Assembly: GCA_035642535.1 (NCBI GenBank)
Contig: DASQSE010000154.1
Span: forward strand, 10,214-74,213
Origin: Jatrophihabitans sp035642535
GTDB taxonomy: Bacteria > Actinomycetota > Actinomycetes > Mycobacteriales > Jatrophihabitantaceae
Direction: 5' to 3'
Length of the DNA: 64,000 nt
The notes under the pieces are model-generated. The model searched no databases. It was given only the letters and a program-made list of their open reading frames with translations, and was not told the origin of the DNA. The position numbers were made by a program, and so were the translations under genes. Positions 17,246 through 28,836 of the stretch are shown piece by piece. Position 1 is the first letter of the stretch; every line of letters begins with the position of its first letter.

Positions 17246-18097
17246 TCAGCGAGCCGGGGAGTGCGTGAACTCCGCGATCTCCGCGGCGACCCGGTCCGGC
17301 TCGTCCAACGGGACGAACGCCTTGGCCCCGTCGACGGTGACCAGCCGGGCGTCGGTGAACGTGTCGCGCAGCCGCTCCGCCAGGCTGATCTTGAAGAACG
17401 GATCGGCAGTGCCCCAGAGCAGCAGCACCGGCTTGCCGAAGGCCCCGAGCCGGGTGGAGACGTCGAGCAGTTCGCGTTTGTCCATCGCCTTCATGAACCG
17501 GGCGCCGCCACGCGCGACAGCGGGGTCGGCGAGGCAGGCCGTGGTCCAGCGCGCGGTCATTTCGCGGTCGAGCGGCTTGGCCACCAGCCCGCCGTAGCCC
17601 ATGATCGAGTGCCGCAGCGGCTTGGGCCGCATGGTGCGCATCGCGAAGCGCAGCCGCCCCGGTCGACTGCCGAGCGCGACCAGGGCGCCGAACGGTGGCG
17701 GCGGGAACTTGTCGAACGCGTCGCAGTTGGTCAGGGCGAGCCGGCCGATGCGGCTGGCGTCCGTGTCGATGACGAACTGGCACAGCGCGCCGCCGGTGTC
17801 GTTGCCGACGAGCGTGACGTCGTGCAGATCGAGGGCGGCGAGGAAATCGACGATGAGCCGGGCGACGCCGCGCGGGCTTCCGTCGGCGTCCTCGGCGAGC
17901 GGGATCTCGTTCGCGCCGAGTGGCAAGTCGGGGGCGTAGGAGCGGATGCCACGCTCGGCCAGGGCGGCGGCGGTGCTCGTCCAGAGCTCGCCGTTCACCA
18001 GCAGGCCGTGGATGAGGACGACCGGTGGGGCGGCGCTGTCCTCGGGGCCGGCGACGCGGTAGTTGAGACGGCCTTGCGGGAGCTCGATGGTCGGCAT
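17246..18097 (-). CDS. Alpha/beta hydrolase with Asp nucleophile motif
   Basis: A 283-residue alpha/beta-hydrolase. HGLLVNGELW carries the oxyanion region (about 27), and the nucleophile elbow reads GNDTGG, giving Asp as in haloalkane dehalogenases and epoxide hydrolases rather than Ser. Near the C-terminus the usual catalytic His position reads VDGAKAFVPLDEP and no His is seen there, so classical hydrolysis is uncertain. ATG at 18097 follows GGGAGGA with good spacing. It is divergent from a TetR regulator, and the palindromic operator between them implies repression. Substrate unknown. Confidence 0.78.
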   Translation of the reverse strand: MPTIELPQGRLNYRVAGPEDSAAPPVVLIHGLLVNGELWTSTAAALAERGIRSYAPDLPLGANEIPLAEDADGSPRGVARLIVDFLAALDLHDVTLVGNDTGGALCQFVIDTDASRIGRLALTNCDAFDKFPPPPFGALVALGSRPGRLRFAMRTMRPKPLRHSIMGYGGLVAKPLDREMTARWTTACLADPAVARGGARFMKAMDKRELLDVSTRLGAFGKPVLLLWGTADPFFKISLAERLRDTFTDARLVTVDGAKAFVPLDEPDRVAAEIAEFTHSPAR

Positions 18098-18139
18098 GCT
18101 TGGTTCCTCCCGGCGTGTTGTGGTGCTTCCGTCCTGCAA

Positions 18140-18160
18140 ACATACATACTGTATGTATGT
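18140..18160. promoter_or_regulatory. Palindromic operator of the TetR/hydrolase pair
   Basis: Ten-base perfect inverted arms, ACATACATAC and GTATGTATGT, flank a single central T. The sequence resembles AcrR/TtgR-type operators. It overlaps the tetR start codon and lies 43 bases upstream of the hydrolase start, so one regulator can control both genes. Confidence 0.8.
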
Positions 18161-18774
18161 CCGGCAAACGGGTTTCTGCGGGCCAGCGGACGCAGGGGGC
18201 GCGCTCCGCGGCAACCCGCGAGGCGCTCGTCCAGGCGGCCCGTCCGCTGTTCGCGGCGCGCGGGTTCGGCGGGGTCGGCACCGAGGCGATCGTGCGCGCT
18301 GCGGGCGTCACCCGCGGCGCGATGTATCACCACTTCGCGGACAAGACCGAGCTGTTCGCCGCGGTTTTCGAGGCCGTCGAGGCCGACCTCACCCGACGCA
18401 TCGGCGAAGCGGTCGACGGCTCCGGGATCGAGGACCCGATCGCGCTGATGCAACTCGGCGCCCGTACCTGGCTGGATGCCTGCGCGGAGCCCGAGGCGCA
18501 CCGGATCGTGCTGGTCGAGGCGCCGGCGGTGCTCGGCTGGGAGCGCTGGCGGGAGATCAGCCTGCGGCAGGGGATGGGCCTGGTGCAGTCGATCCTGACG
18601 TTCGCGATGGACGTCGGCGCGATCCCGCGGCAGCCGGTCGAGCCGCTCGCGCACGTCCTGATCGGCGCGCTCGACGAGGCCTCGCTCTACGTCGCGCAGT
18701 CCGAGGAGCCCACCCGCGCGCGGGCGGAGGTGGTCGCCGTCCTCGAAGCGCTGCTCGCCGCGCTGGCCGCCTGA
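18157..18774 (+). CDS. TetR-family transcriptional regulator
   Basis: A 205-residue regulator with the N-terminal TetR helix-turn-helix (about 20-65: GVGTEAIVRAAGVTRGAMYHHFADKTELF) and a helical C-terminal ligand domain. The ATG at 18157 lies inside the palindromic operator and no Shine-Dalgarno sequence is visible, so leaderless translation and autoregulation are likely. It probably represses the divergent hydrolase. The inducer is unknown. Confidence 0.9.
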   Translation: MSGKRVSAGQRTQGARSAATREALVQAARPLFAARGFGGVGTEAIVRAAGVTRGAMYHHFADKTELFAAVFEAVEADLTRRIGEAVDGSGIEDPIALMQLGARTWLDACAEPEAHRIVLVEAPAVLGWERWREISLRQGMGLVQSILTFAMDVGAIPRQPVEPLAHVLIGALDEASLYVAQSEEPTRARAEVVAVLEALLAALAA

Positions 18775-18785
18775 CCCTGCCTTGC

Positions 18786-18845
18786 GTGGTCACTTGTGCC
18801 TCGCGTGGTCAGTTATACGTGACCACTCGCGTCGTAAGTGACCAC
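18786..18845. terminator. Nested GTGGTCA hairpin, copy 1
   Basis: Outer arms GTGGTCACTT (18786-18795) and AAGTGACCAC (18836-18845) enclose a second hairpin with arms GTGGTCA (18805-18811) and TGACCAC (18820-18826). It fills the gap between the converging tetR and radical SAM genes, so it can stop transcription from both sides. A related copy lies at 47536-47593. Confidence 0.7.
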
Positions 18846-20251
18846 TCAACGCCTCGTACCGTTCCGTGCGACGCCGGCGCGGGCGTACAGCTCGTCGGTG
18901 TAGCGCGCCGGCGCGTAGGCACCGTTCGCATATCGGCGCACGTAGTCGGCGTGCAGCGCAGGATCGTGCTCGGCCAGCCAGCCGAGGAAGTGCTCGCGCA
19001 CGCCGCGCCGCAGGTGCAGCGGGCCGATGCCGAGCAGCCGCGCGCCCGCCTCGCGAATCGCAGCCACGGTCTCGCGCAGCTGCGTGGGGCGATCGCTCAG
19101 GCCGGGCAGGATCGGCATCATCAGCGCGCCGGTGCGGATCCCGGCCGCGGCCAGCCGGGCCATCGCCTCGACGCGGCGCCGCGGATGAGGCGCGCCCGGC
19201 TCCGTCGCGCGCCACACCCGCTCGTCCAAGGTGGCGATCGAGAAGTTGACGGTGACATCGGCGTGCTCTGCCGCGGCGACGAGGATGTCGAGGTCGCGCG
19301 TCACTAGCGGTGACTTGGTCAGGATCGAGAATGGGTTGGCGTGTTCGGCCAGCACCTCGAGGATGCCGCGGGTCAGCCGGTACTTCGCCTCGGCGCGTTG
19401 GTACGGGTCGGTGTTCGTGCCCATCGCGACCAGCTCGTGCCGCCACGCCGGATCGGCCAGCTCGGCGCGCAGCTTCTCGACGGCGTTGATCTTGACGACG
19501 ATCTTGCGGTCGAAGTCGTCGCCGATGTTGAAGCCGAGGTACTCGTGCGTCGGCCGGGCGAAGCAGTTGTGGCTGACCACGCCGTCGGCGATGAAATCCC
19601 CGGTGCCCGTCGTGATGTCGTACATCGGCATGTCGACCCCGAGATCGTCGATTGCGACGACGCGCCGACTGGTGCTGCCGACGTAGGTCCGGTGGTGCCC
19701 GCGCCGATGCGGGCAGTACCGGACGCTGTTCGACAGGCCGGCGATCAGGTCATTCGCGTTGAGGTAGGCGCGTTGGTTGCGGCCGCGGCTCACGTACTTC
19801 CAGCCGCGGACGGTGAGGAAGCGGTGGTCGCCACTTGCCACAAGGGCCGTCCCGTCGGCCAGCGCGACGCGGTATGCGCGCTGCACGGTCTGCCAGTGAT
19901 CGAGGATCTCGGTCGTCGTCTGGTGGCGGTGGTCGCCGCAGCGGACAGTGCCGTGCACGCGGTCGCCGGGGCGGATGTCCGCGATCGGCTTGGTGCCACC
20001 GTCGGACATGGATATCCGTGTGTCGCCCCGCAGGCAGTACGAGCACGCATGGGAGCAGCCGCGGTAGACGTTGATCGTCCAGTTCGCCGGCGCCCGCGAC
20101 GGGGCCGGGACGTGGTTGAGGATGCGCTTCGCGGTGACGTGCAGGAACTCGAGATCGGACATCCGCCCCGGCCCGCGCTCGGGAATGAGCAGGTCGTCCA
20201 TTCCGAACAGGGCAGGCTCGCCACCCTCGGCGACCTTCCACCGGAAGTCGC

Positions 20252-20255
<4 letters not shown>
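18846..20255 (-). CDS. Rv2578c-family radical SAM protein with mini-intein
   Basis: A 469-residue precursor. The N-extein (1-73) ends CSHACSY, an intein follows (74-230), and the C-extein begins CFARPTHEYLG. After splicing the mature protein of 312 residues regains the CxxxCxxC motif (CSHACSYC) that binds the [4Fe-4S] cluster and S-adenosylmethionine. The family is related to COG1533, the spore photoproduct lyase-like DNA repair photolyases, but its reaction is not established. The ATG at 20255 overlaps the dnaE2 stop (ATGA), so it is coupled to an SOS-induced gene. Confidence 0.9.
19566..20036 (-). other. Mini-intein in the radical SAM cluster motif
   Basis: 157 residues. It begins with Cys (CLRGDTRI), has a block B-like ASGDHRFLT, and ends with FIADGVVSHN followed by an extein Cys. 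These are the features of a class 1 cis-splicing intein (block A Cys, block B His, penultimate His, terminal Asn, +1 Cys). It is too short for a homing endonuclease, so it is a mini-intein. The +1 Cys is the third iron-sulfur ligand. Confidence 0.88.
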
Positions 20256-23617
<3,362 letters not shown>

Positions 23618-23627
23618 CCGACTAGAT

Positions 23628-23643
23628 TAGAACATCTGTTCGA
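23628..23643 (-). promoter_or_regulatory. LexA SOS box of dnaE2
   Basis: On the minus strand the sequence is TCGAAC-AGAT-GTTCTA, one mismatch from the actinobacterial consensus TCGAAC-N4-GTTCGA. It ends 11 bases upstream of the dnaE2 ATG. LexA binding here would repress dnaE2 and the coupled radical SAM gene until DNA damage. Confidence 0.82.
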
Positions 23644-23775
23644 GCTTTCGCCACTCGCCTGCGGCCGGATTCGTGCTGGAAAGAAATCCGGCAGGCAGTG
23701 TCGGATCGGGGCGGTGGCGTTCGTAGCAGGGGTGAGGCACACACTGGCTTTGACGCTCCAGGAGATGATCTTCAG

Positions 23776-24102
23776 ATGCAGTACCTGGTTTCCGTGATCG
23801 ATGACAAGAGCAACCCCGGCAGCACGGACAGGCGGCCTGCCATCAGCGCGTTCAACGAACGACTGATCGCCGAGGGGTACTGGGTTTTCGCCGGCGGACT
23901 CGCAGACACCACCGCGGCCACGGTCATCGACAACCGAGGCGAGCAGGCGGTGTTCAGCGACGGGCCGTTCGTGGAGTCGAAGGAGTACCTCGCCGGCGTC
24001 TGGGTGTGGGAGGCCCCCGATCTGGATGTGGCGCTCAAGCTCGCCACCGAGGCGTCGAAGATCTGCGATCGGAAGGTCGAGGTGCGGCCGTTCATCCCTT
24101 GA
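23776..24102 (+). CDS. YCII/DGPF-domain protein
   Basis: A 108-residue protein with the signature DGPFVESKEYLAGVWVWEA, the hallmark of the DGPF subgroup of the YCII family. The fold is a ferredoxin-like dimer; the biochemical role is unknown. ATG 23776 is preceded by AGGAG at 23760-23764 with long spacing. Members are usually linked to ECF42 sigma factors; here no sigma gene is adjacent, but an ECF42 gene with its own DGPF partner lies at 45306-46969. Single-gene unit. Confidence 0.8.
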   Translation: MQYLVSVIDDKSNPGSTDRRPAISAFNERLIAEGYWVFAGGLADTTAATVIDNRGEQAVFSDGPFVESKEYLAGVWVWEAPDLDVALKLATEASKICDRKVEVRPFIP

Positions 24103-24114
24103 CTCAATCCCGAG

Positions 24115-24158
24115 TTGTCCGCCCCTCGTGCCGCGCACACGTGTCGAAGGGCGGACAA
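24115..24158. terminator. Hairpin after the DGPF gene
   Basis: TTGTCCGCCC (24115-24124) and GGGCGGACAA (24149-24158) pair perfectly over ten bases, with further CCCGA/TCGCGGG pairing outside. Likely a terminator. Confidence 0.55.
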
Positions 24159-24199
24159 GTCGCGGGTTATCGCTCGCGGCTGGCATGCAGCATGGACGG

Positions 24200-25419
24200 A
24201 TGGCGCAAACCTACGTTGATCTCGAACCGCTGCTCGAAGTCGTCGAAGGCAAGGTGATCGAACCGGGCGCGCCGTCCTACGACACCGCTCGGCAACCCGC
24301 GCTGGCGCAGTTCCGTGACGTCCGGCCACGTGCGGTCGTGCGCTGCGCGTCGACCGCGGACGTCGTACGTGCAGTCTCGTTCGCCGGCGCATCGGGTGCG
24401 CACCTCGTGCCGCGCAGCGGTGGGCATTGCTTCGTCGGACGCTCGTCGACCGACGGCCTGGTGCTTGATGTCAGCCGACTCGCCGACATCGCCGTGCTGC
24501 CCGACGGCCGCGCGGTGATCGGCACCGGCGCGCGCTTGGCGAACGTCTACGAGGTGCTGCACCAGCACGGTCGGACGCTGCCGGCCGGTTGCGGGCCGAC
24601 CGTCGGGATCGCAGGCCTCACGCTCGGCGGCGGGCTGGGCCTGCTCGGCCGGCGCTACGGCCTGACCTGCGACCGGTTGCGAGCGGCCACGGTCGTGCTG
24701 GCCGACGGTCGTGTCGTCGAATGCGACGAGGAACGCGAGCCGGAGCTGTTCTGGGCGCTGCGCGGGGCCGGCGGCGGCCAGTTTGGCGTCGTCACGTCCT
24801 TCGTGTTCGACACCGTCCCCGAACCGCTGGCCACTCGATTCGAGTTGCGCTGGCCGGCCGCCGACGCCGCCGAGGTCGTCCGGCCCGCGAGGTGCTCGCC
24901 GACATCCAAGATGTCGGATCCGGCGCCGAGTCGGAGTTCCGCGCCGAACTCGACTACCGCGCGCTCAAGACGTCATTCGCCGATTTCGAGGCGGGGACGC
25001 CGGACACCGAGCAGCCGCGCACCAGCCGGTCCGAGTTCATCGCCGCGCCGTTGCCCGAGGCTGCGATCCGCGAGCTCATCGATGCCTTCCGCGCCGGCGC
25101 GAGTGGGCGCAAGGAGCTCAACTTCACCCCGCTGGGCGGCGCGTACAACCGGGTGCCTGCCGATGCGACGGCGTTCGTCCATCGCAGCGACCGGTTCGTA
25201 CTCGAGCATGTCGGGGTCGGCGCCGAGGCTGCGGCCTGGGCGGACCGCTCATGGGAGATCGCCCACGCACACGCGTCCGGGCGGGTCTACCCGAACTTCC
25301 CCGACCTCCGGCTGGCCGACCCGGCCGCCGCCTATCACGGCAGCAACCACGACCGGCTCGTCGCGGCCAAGCGGCACTACGACCCGCAACGGTTCTTCCG
25401 CTTCGCGCAATCGCTGTGA
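24200..25419 (+). pseudogene. FAD-linked (BBE-type) oxidoreductase, frameshifted with internal deletion
   Basis: The 5' part (24200 to about 24883) encodes the FAD-binding half of a berberine-bridge-like oxidase: PRSGGH with the flavin-linking His and PAGCGPTVGIAGLTLGGG with the second linking Cys. At about 24881-24886 the reading frame shifts by +2. The C-terminal half then continues in a new frame as REVLADIQDV... to RFFRFAQSL at 25419, with the family's final motif YDPQRFF. The region normally containing VVRAWQxW and the next 45 or so residues is missing, so a deletion plus frameshift has broken it. The two pieces together give about 405 residues against the usual 450-460. A sequencing error alone would not explain the missing segment. 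Confidence 0.78.
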
Positions 25420-25442
25420 CGCGTTTGCAACGGACGTAGGCG

Positions 25443-26171
25443 TCAGAGGTTGAGCACCTCGAAGGACACCCCGAAGCGCACGCCGAGCCGGGTGCCGATC
25501 TGCCTCGCGAACGCCTCAAGAAACTCGCGCGGGTCCGACATCGGCCCGTCGCCGAGGCCGCGCAGGTACTCGGCGTGCGCCTCGAGTGATGCGATTCCCG
25601 CGTCGAAGTAGTCGCTTACGTCCACCGCCTGCGCGGCGTCGAACACACCGCTGACCAGCACCGTCGACACCTTGCACGGCTCCAGCCCCTCGTCGAGCAA
25701 CTCGCGGAAGACCCAGCGGTTGCCCGCATCCCGGACGCCGTCCAGCACGGCTAGGCCGAGCGCGATATGGTCGGCCTGGTTGCGGGTGCCCGGGCCCCAC
25801 GAGTCATGGAAGTTGCCGGTGATCACGATGTCCGGACGGTGCCGGCGGATCGCGCGCGCTATGTCGCGACGCAGCGGCAGCCCGTATTCGAGCATGCCGT
25901 CGGGATGGCCGAGGAACTCGACCGCGTCGACGCCGACGATCCCTGCGGCGGTGCGCTCTTCCGCCTCGCGCAACGGTTTCGCGCGCTCCGGTTCCAGGCC
26001 GTCGATGCCCGCCTCGCCGCTGGTGGCCAAGCAGTACGCGACACGCTTGCCCTGCGCCGTCCAGCGTGCGATGGCGGCTGCCGTGCCGTATTCGAGGTCA
26101 TCGGGATGGGCGACGATCGCCAGCGCGCTCGACCAGTTCTCGTCGATGGGTTCCAGGTTGGCTTCGGTCAT
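25443..26171 (-). CDS. PIG-L family deacetylase
   Basis: A 242-residue LmbE-type zinc deacetylase. The metal site AHPDDLEYG (about 20-28) and the later HxxH-type stretch GTRNQADHIALG (about 129) match the family, which removes N-acetyl groups from sugars such as GlcNAc-inositol (MshB) or related compounds. ATG 26171 has GGAAGGA seven bases upstream. chrA lies upstream on the same strand with a 41-base gap, so they may share a transcript. The substrate cannot be told from sequence; MshB is one possibility. Confidence 0.85.
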   Translation of the reverse strand: MTEANLEPIDENWSSALAIVAHPDDLEYGTAAAIARWTAQGKRVAYCLATSGEAGIDGLEPERAKPLREAEERTAAGIVGVDAVEFLGHPDGMLEYGLPLRRDIARAIRRHRPDIVITGNFHDSWGPGTRNQADHIALGLAVLDGVRDAGNRWVFRELLDEGLEPCKVSTVLVSGVFDAAQAVDVSDYFDAGIASLEAHAEYLRGLGDGPMSDPREFLEAFARQIGTRLGVRFGVSFEVLNL

Positions 26172-26212
26172 GACCGCATCCTTCCGGACGTGTCGATCAG
26201 CAATCGCACGCG

Positions 26213-27367
26213 TCAGTGCGGCACCGCGAGACCAGCCGCCGTGAGGACGACGCCGCTTGCGCCGGCTGCGATCAAGGTCAGGACGATGCCGCGGCGCAGC
26301 GCGAGCAGGACGACTGCCGCGCCACCGAGGACGGCGTACTGCCACGGCTCGCTCAAGGCGAGCGCGAGCGGCACGGCGGAGCCGAGGATCGCGCCGATCG
26401 CGGCTGGTCCGGCGCCGTCCAGGAACGCTCGCGCACGCTCGTCGGCGCGGATGCGGTCGAAGCGGTCGGCGCCGAGCAGGATGAACGCGAATGACGGTGT
26501 GAAGGCGACGGCGGATGCGAGCAGTCCGCCTCCGACGCCGGCCGCGGCGTAGCCGACCACGGCGACGGTCTGCACGACGGGTCCGGGCGTGATCTGGCCA
26601 AGCGCGACGGCGTTGAGGAACTGCCCGCCGCTCATCCAGTGATAGTGATCGACGGCGTCGCTCTGCATGAGCGGGATGATCACGAACCCACCGCCGTAGG
26701 AGAGCGCGCCGACCTTGATCGCGACCCAGCACAGGCTGAGCAGCGCGCCGCCGCCCGTCACAGCCGTAGCCGCGAAGAAGGGCACTGGCGAGATCCCGGG
26801 CGCACCGGTGCGGAACCGGCCGGCGGAGCAGGCCGCAACCTCGACGGCACCGCAGCCGAGCAGGACGAGCACGAGCCAGGGTCCGATCGTCGCCGCCGCG
26901 ACGCCGCCCGCGACGAGGTAGCCCGCCCAGCGCACGCGGTGGTTGCGTCGGGCCCAACTCGACGGCGCCAGACTGAGGCCGGCCTGCACCGCAACCGCGG
27001 CCACCGCGGCGCCGGCCCCCGCGCCTGCGCCGAGCACCCACCGGGGCGGGGCGCCGGTGAAGAACAGCGCGGCGAGCGCGAGGATGACGATCAGCCCGGG
27101 GACGATGAACGCCGCGCCGCCGACGAGCGCGCCGGGGCGACCGCGAAGCCGCCAGGCACAGAAGATCGCGAGTTGGGTCGACGCCGGGCCGGGCAGCAGG
27201 TTGCAGGCTGCGATCGCGTCCTCGAACTCGGCGGCGTCGATCCAGCCGCGCTCCTCGACGCAGAGCCGACGGAGCAACCGGATGTGCGTGGGCGGGCCGC
27301 CGAACCCGATGCAGCCGATCCGCCCCCATTCGCGCAGCACCGTGGACAGCCGCGGCGGTTCGGACAC
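26213..27367 (-). CDS. chrA: Chromate transporter, ChrA family
   Basis: A 384-residue long-chain CHR protein made of two homologous halves. Each half carries the conserved FGGP or YGGG and GPGP/GPA-type motifs: IGFGGPPTHIRLL and NLLPGPASTQ in the first, LSYGGGFVIIPLMQ and LGQITPGPVVQ in the second. It exports chromate by proton antiport and confers resistance (family knowledge). GTG at 27367 gives the typical N-terminus; an ATG at 27430 is possible. It is divergent from the sedolisin genes. Confidence 0.9.
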   Translation of the reverse strand: MSEPPRLSTVLREWGRIGCIGFGGPPTHIRLLRRLCVEERGWIDAAEFEDAIAACNLLPGPASTQLAIFCAWRLRGRPGALVGGAAFIVPGLIVILALAALFFTGAPPRWVLGAGAGAGAAVAAVAVQAGLSLAPSSWARRNHRVRWAGYLVAGGVAAATIGPWLVLVLLGCGAVEVAACSAGRFRTGAPGISPVPFFAATAVTGGGALLSLCWVAIKVGALSYGGGFVIIPLMQSDAVDHYHWMSGGQFLNAVALGQITPGPVVQTVAVVGYAAAGVGGGLLASAVAFTPSFAFILLGADRFDRIRADERARAFLDGAGPAAIGAILGSAVPLALALSEPWQYAVLGGAAVVLLALRRGIVLTLIAAGASGVVLTAAGLAVPH

Positions 27368-27521
27368 GGAACCGGATTCTGCCGGACGGCTGATCGCGGG
27401 TCGCCGACAAGTTGCAGACATAACGGGCATCTGCGACTCTGACCGCGAATCAAGCCGAGACGCGCCGTCCCGGCAATTTCCGAGGTGCGCGTCTGCGCCC
27501 GATTTTGTTGTGAGGTGGCCC

Positions 27522-28817
27522 GTGTCCTCGGCTGTAGGCCCCTCCATCGCGCGGCGGTTGCTCGCCGCCTGCACCGTGGTCGCGCTCGCCGTCCTCGCGC
27601 TCGTCGCCACCCAGCCGGGCGCCGGCGCCGCGTCGCGGCTGCCGCAACTGCTGTCGGGTCACGGCGTCGACCTCGGCTGCGCCAACCCGGCCAACCACAC
27701 GGCCGACCGGCTGCTGCCCGCCGCCCATGGACAGGGCATCACCTGCTTCGCGAAGGCCGTCTCCGCGAACGGCCTGGGTCCGGCCGTGATGAAGGGACCG
27801 GTCGGCCTCGGCCCCTCGCAGATCCAATCCGCATACAAGCTCGCCGGCCGCAACGCGGCCGGGCGCACCGTCGCCATCGTCGACGCGTACGACGACCCGA
27901 AGGCCGAGTCCGACCTCGCCGTCTACCGGAGCACGTACGGGCTGCCTGCGTGCGCGACGGCCAACGGCTGCTTCCGCAAGGTCAACCAGTCCGGTGCCGC
28001 CGGCCCACTCCCGGCGCGCGACTACGGCTGGGCCGTGGAGATCAGCCTCGACCTGGACGCCGTCTCGGCCGCCTGCCCGAGCTGCCACATCCTGCTCGTC
28101 GAGGCCAATACCCCGACTGACACCAACTTGATGACGGCGGTCGATGCCGCGGTCTCGCTCGGTGCCACCGCTGTCTCGAACAGCTACGGCGGCGCCGAGG
28201 ACGCCACCGAACTCACGTCCGACACGCACCTGAACCACCCTGGCGTCGCGATCACCGCATCCTCCGGGGACAGCGGGTACGGCGTCTCGTGGCCGGCAGC
28301 GTCCCAGTACGTCAGCGCCGTCGGCGGCACCACCCTGGCGACCGCGGGCAACTCGCGTGGTTGGACGGAGACCACCTGGTCCGGCGCGGGCAGCGGCTGT
28401 TCTGCCTTCGAGCCGAAGCCGTCCTGGCAGCACGACAGCGGATGCGCGCGGCGCACGGTCGCCGACGTGTCCGCCGACGCCAACCCGTCGAGCGGGCTCG
28501 GTGTCTACGACACGTTGAATGCCTGCGGCACGTCGTCGTTGTGCGACACGCTCATCCGGCTCGGCCTGGTGCAGGGGCTGGACGGCTGGGCGCAGGTGGG
28601 CGGCACCAGTTTGTCCTCTCCGCTGGTCGCGTCCGTCTATGCGCTGGCGGGGAACAGCGTCACCTACGGCTCGTACCCATACGCGCACACCGGCGCGCTC
28701 TTCGACGTGACGTCCGGGTCGAACGGCTCGTGCGGCGGCTCCTACCTTTGCACCGCCGGCCCCGGCTACGACGGCCCGACCGGCCTCGGTTCGCCGAACG
28801 GAACCGGTGCGTTCTAG
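27522..28817 (+). CDS. Secreted sedolisin-type (S53) protease
   Basis: A 431-residue secreted serine-carboxyl peptidase. A signal peptide (about 1-35, ending GAGAAS) precedes the catalytic domain. Glu and Asp lie in EISLDLDAVSAACPSC, the oxyanion Asp in SSGDSGYG, and the Ser in GGTSLSSPLVASV. The prosegment is short for the family. GTG at 27522 was chosen because GAGG precedes it by six bases. The next gene is a close tandem paralogue with nearly the same motifs. The substrate is probably extracellular protein. Confidence 0.85.
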   Translation: MSSAVGPSIARRLLAACTVVALAVLALVATQPGAGAASRLPQLLSGHGVDLGCANPANHTADRLLPAAHGQGITCFAKAVSANGLGPAVMKGPVGLGPSQIQSAYKLAGRNAAGRTVAIVDAYDDPKAESDLAVYRSTYGLPACATANGCFRKVNQSGAAGPLPARDYGWAVEISLDLDAVSAACPSCHILLVEANTPTDTNLMTAVDAAVSLGATAVSNSYGGAEDATELTSDTHLNHPGVAITASSGDSGYGVSWPAASQYVSAVGGTTLATAGNSRGWTETTWSGAGSGCSAFEPKPSWQHDSGCARRTVADVSADANPSSGLGVYDTLNACGTSSLCDTLIRLGLVQGLDGWAQVGGTSLSSPLVASVYALAGNSVTYGSYPYAHTGALFDVTSGSNGSCGGSYLCTAGPGYDGPTGLGSPNGTGAF

Positions 28818-28836
28818 GCGCGCGTCCGGTTAAGTG

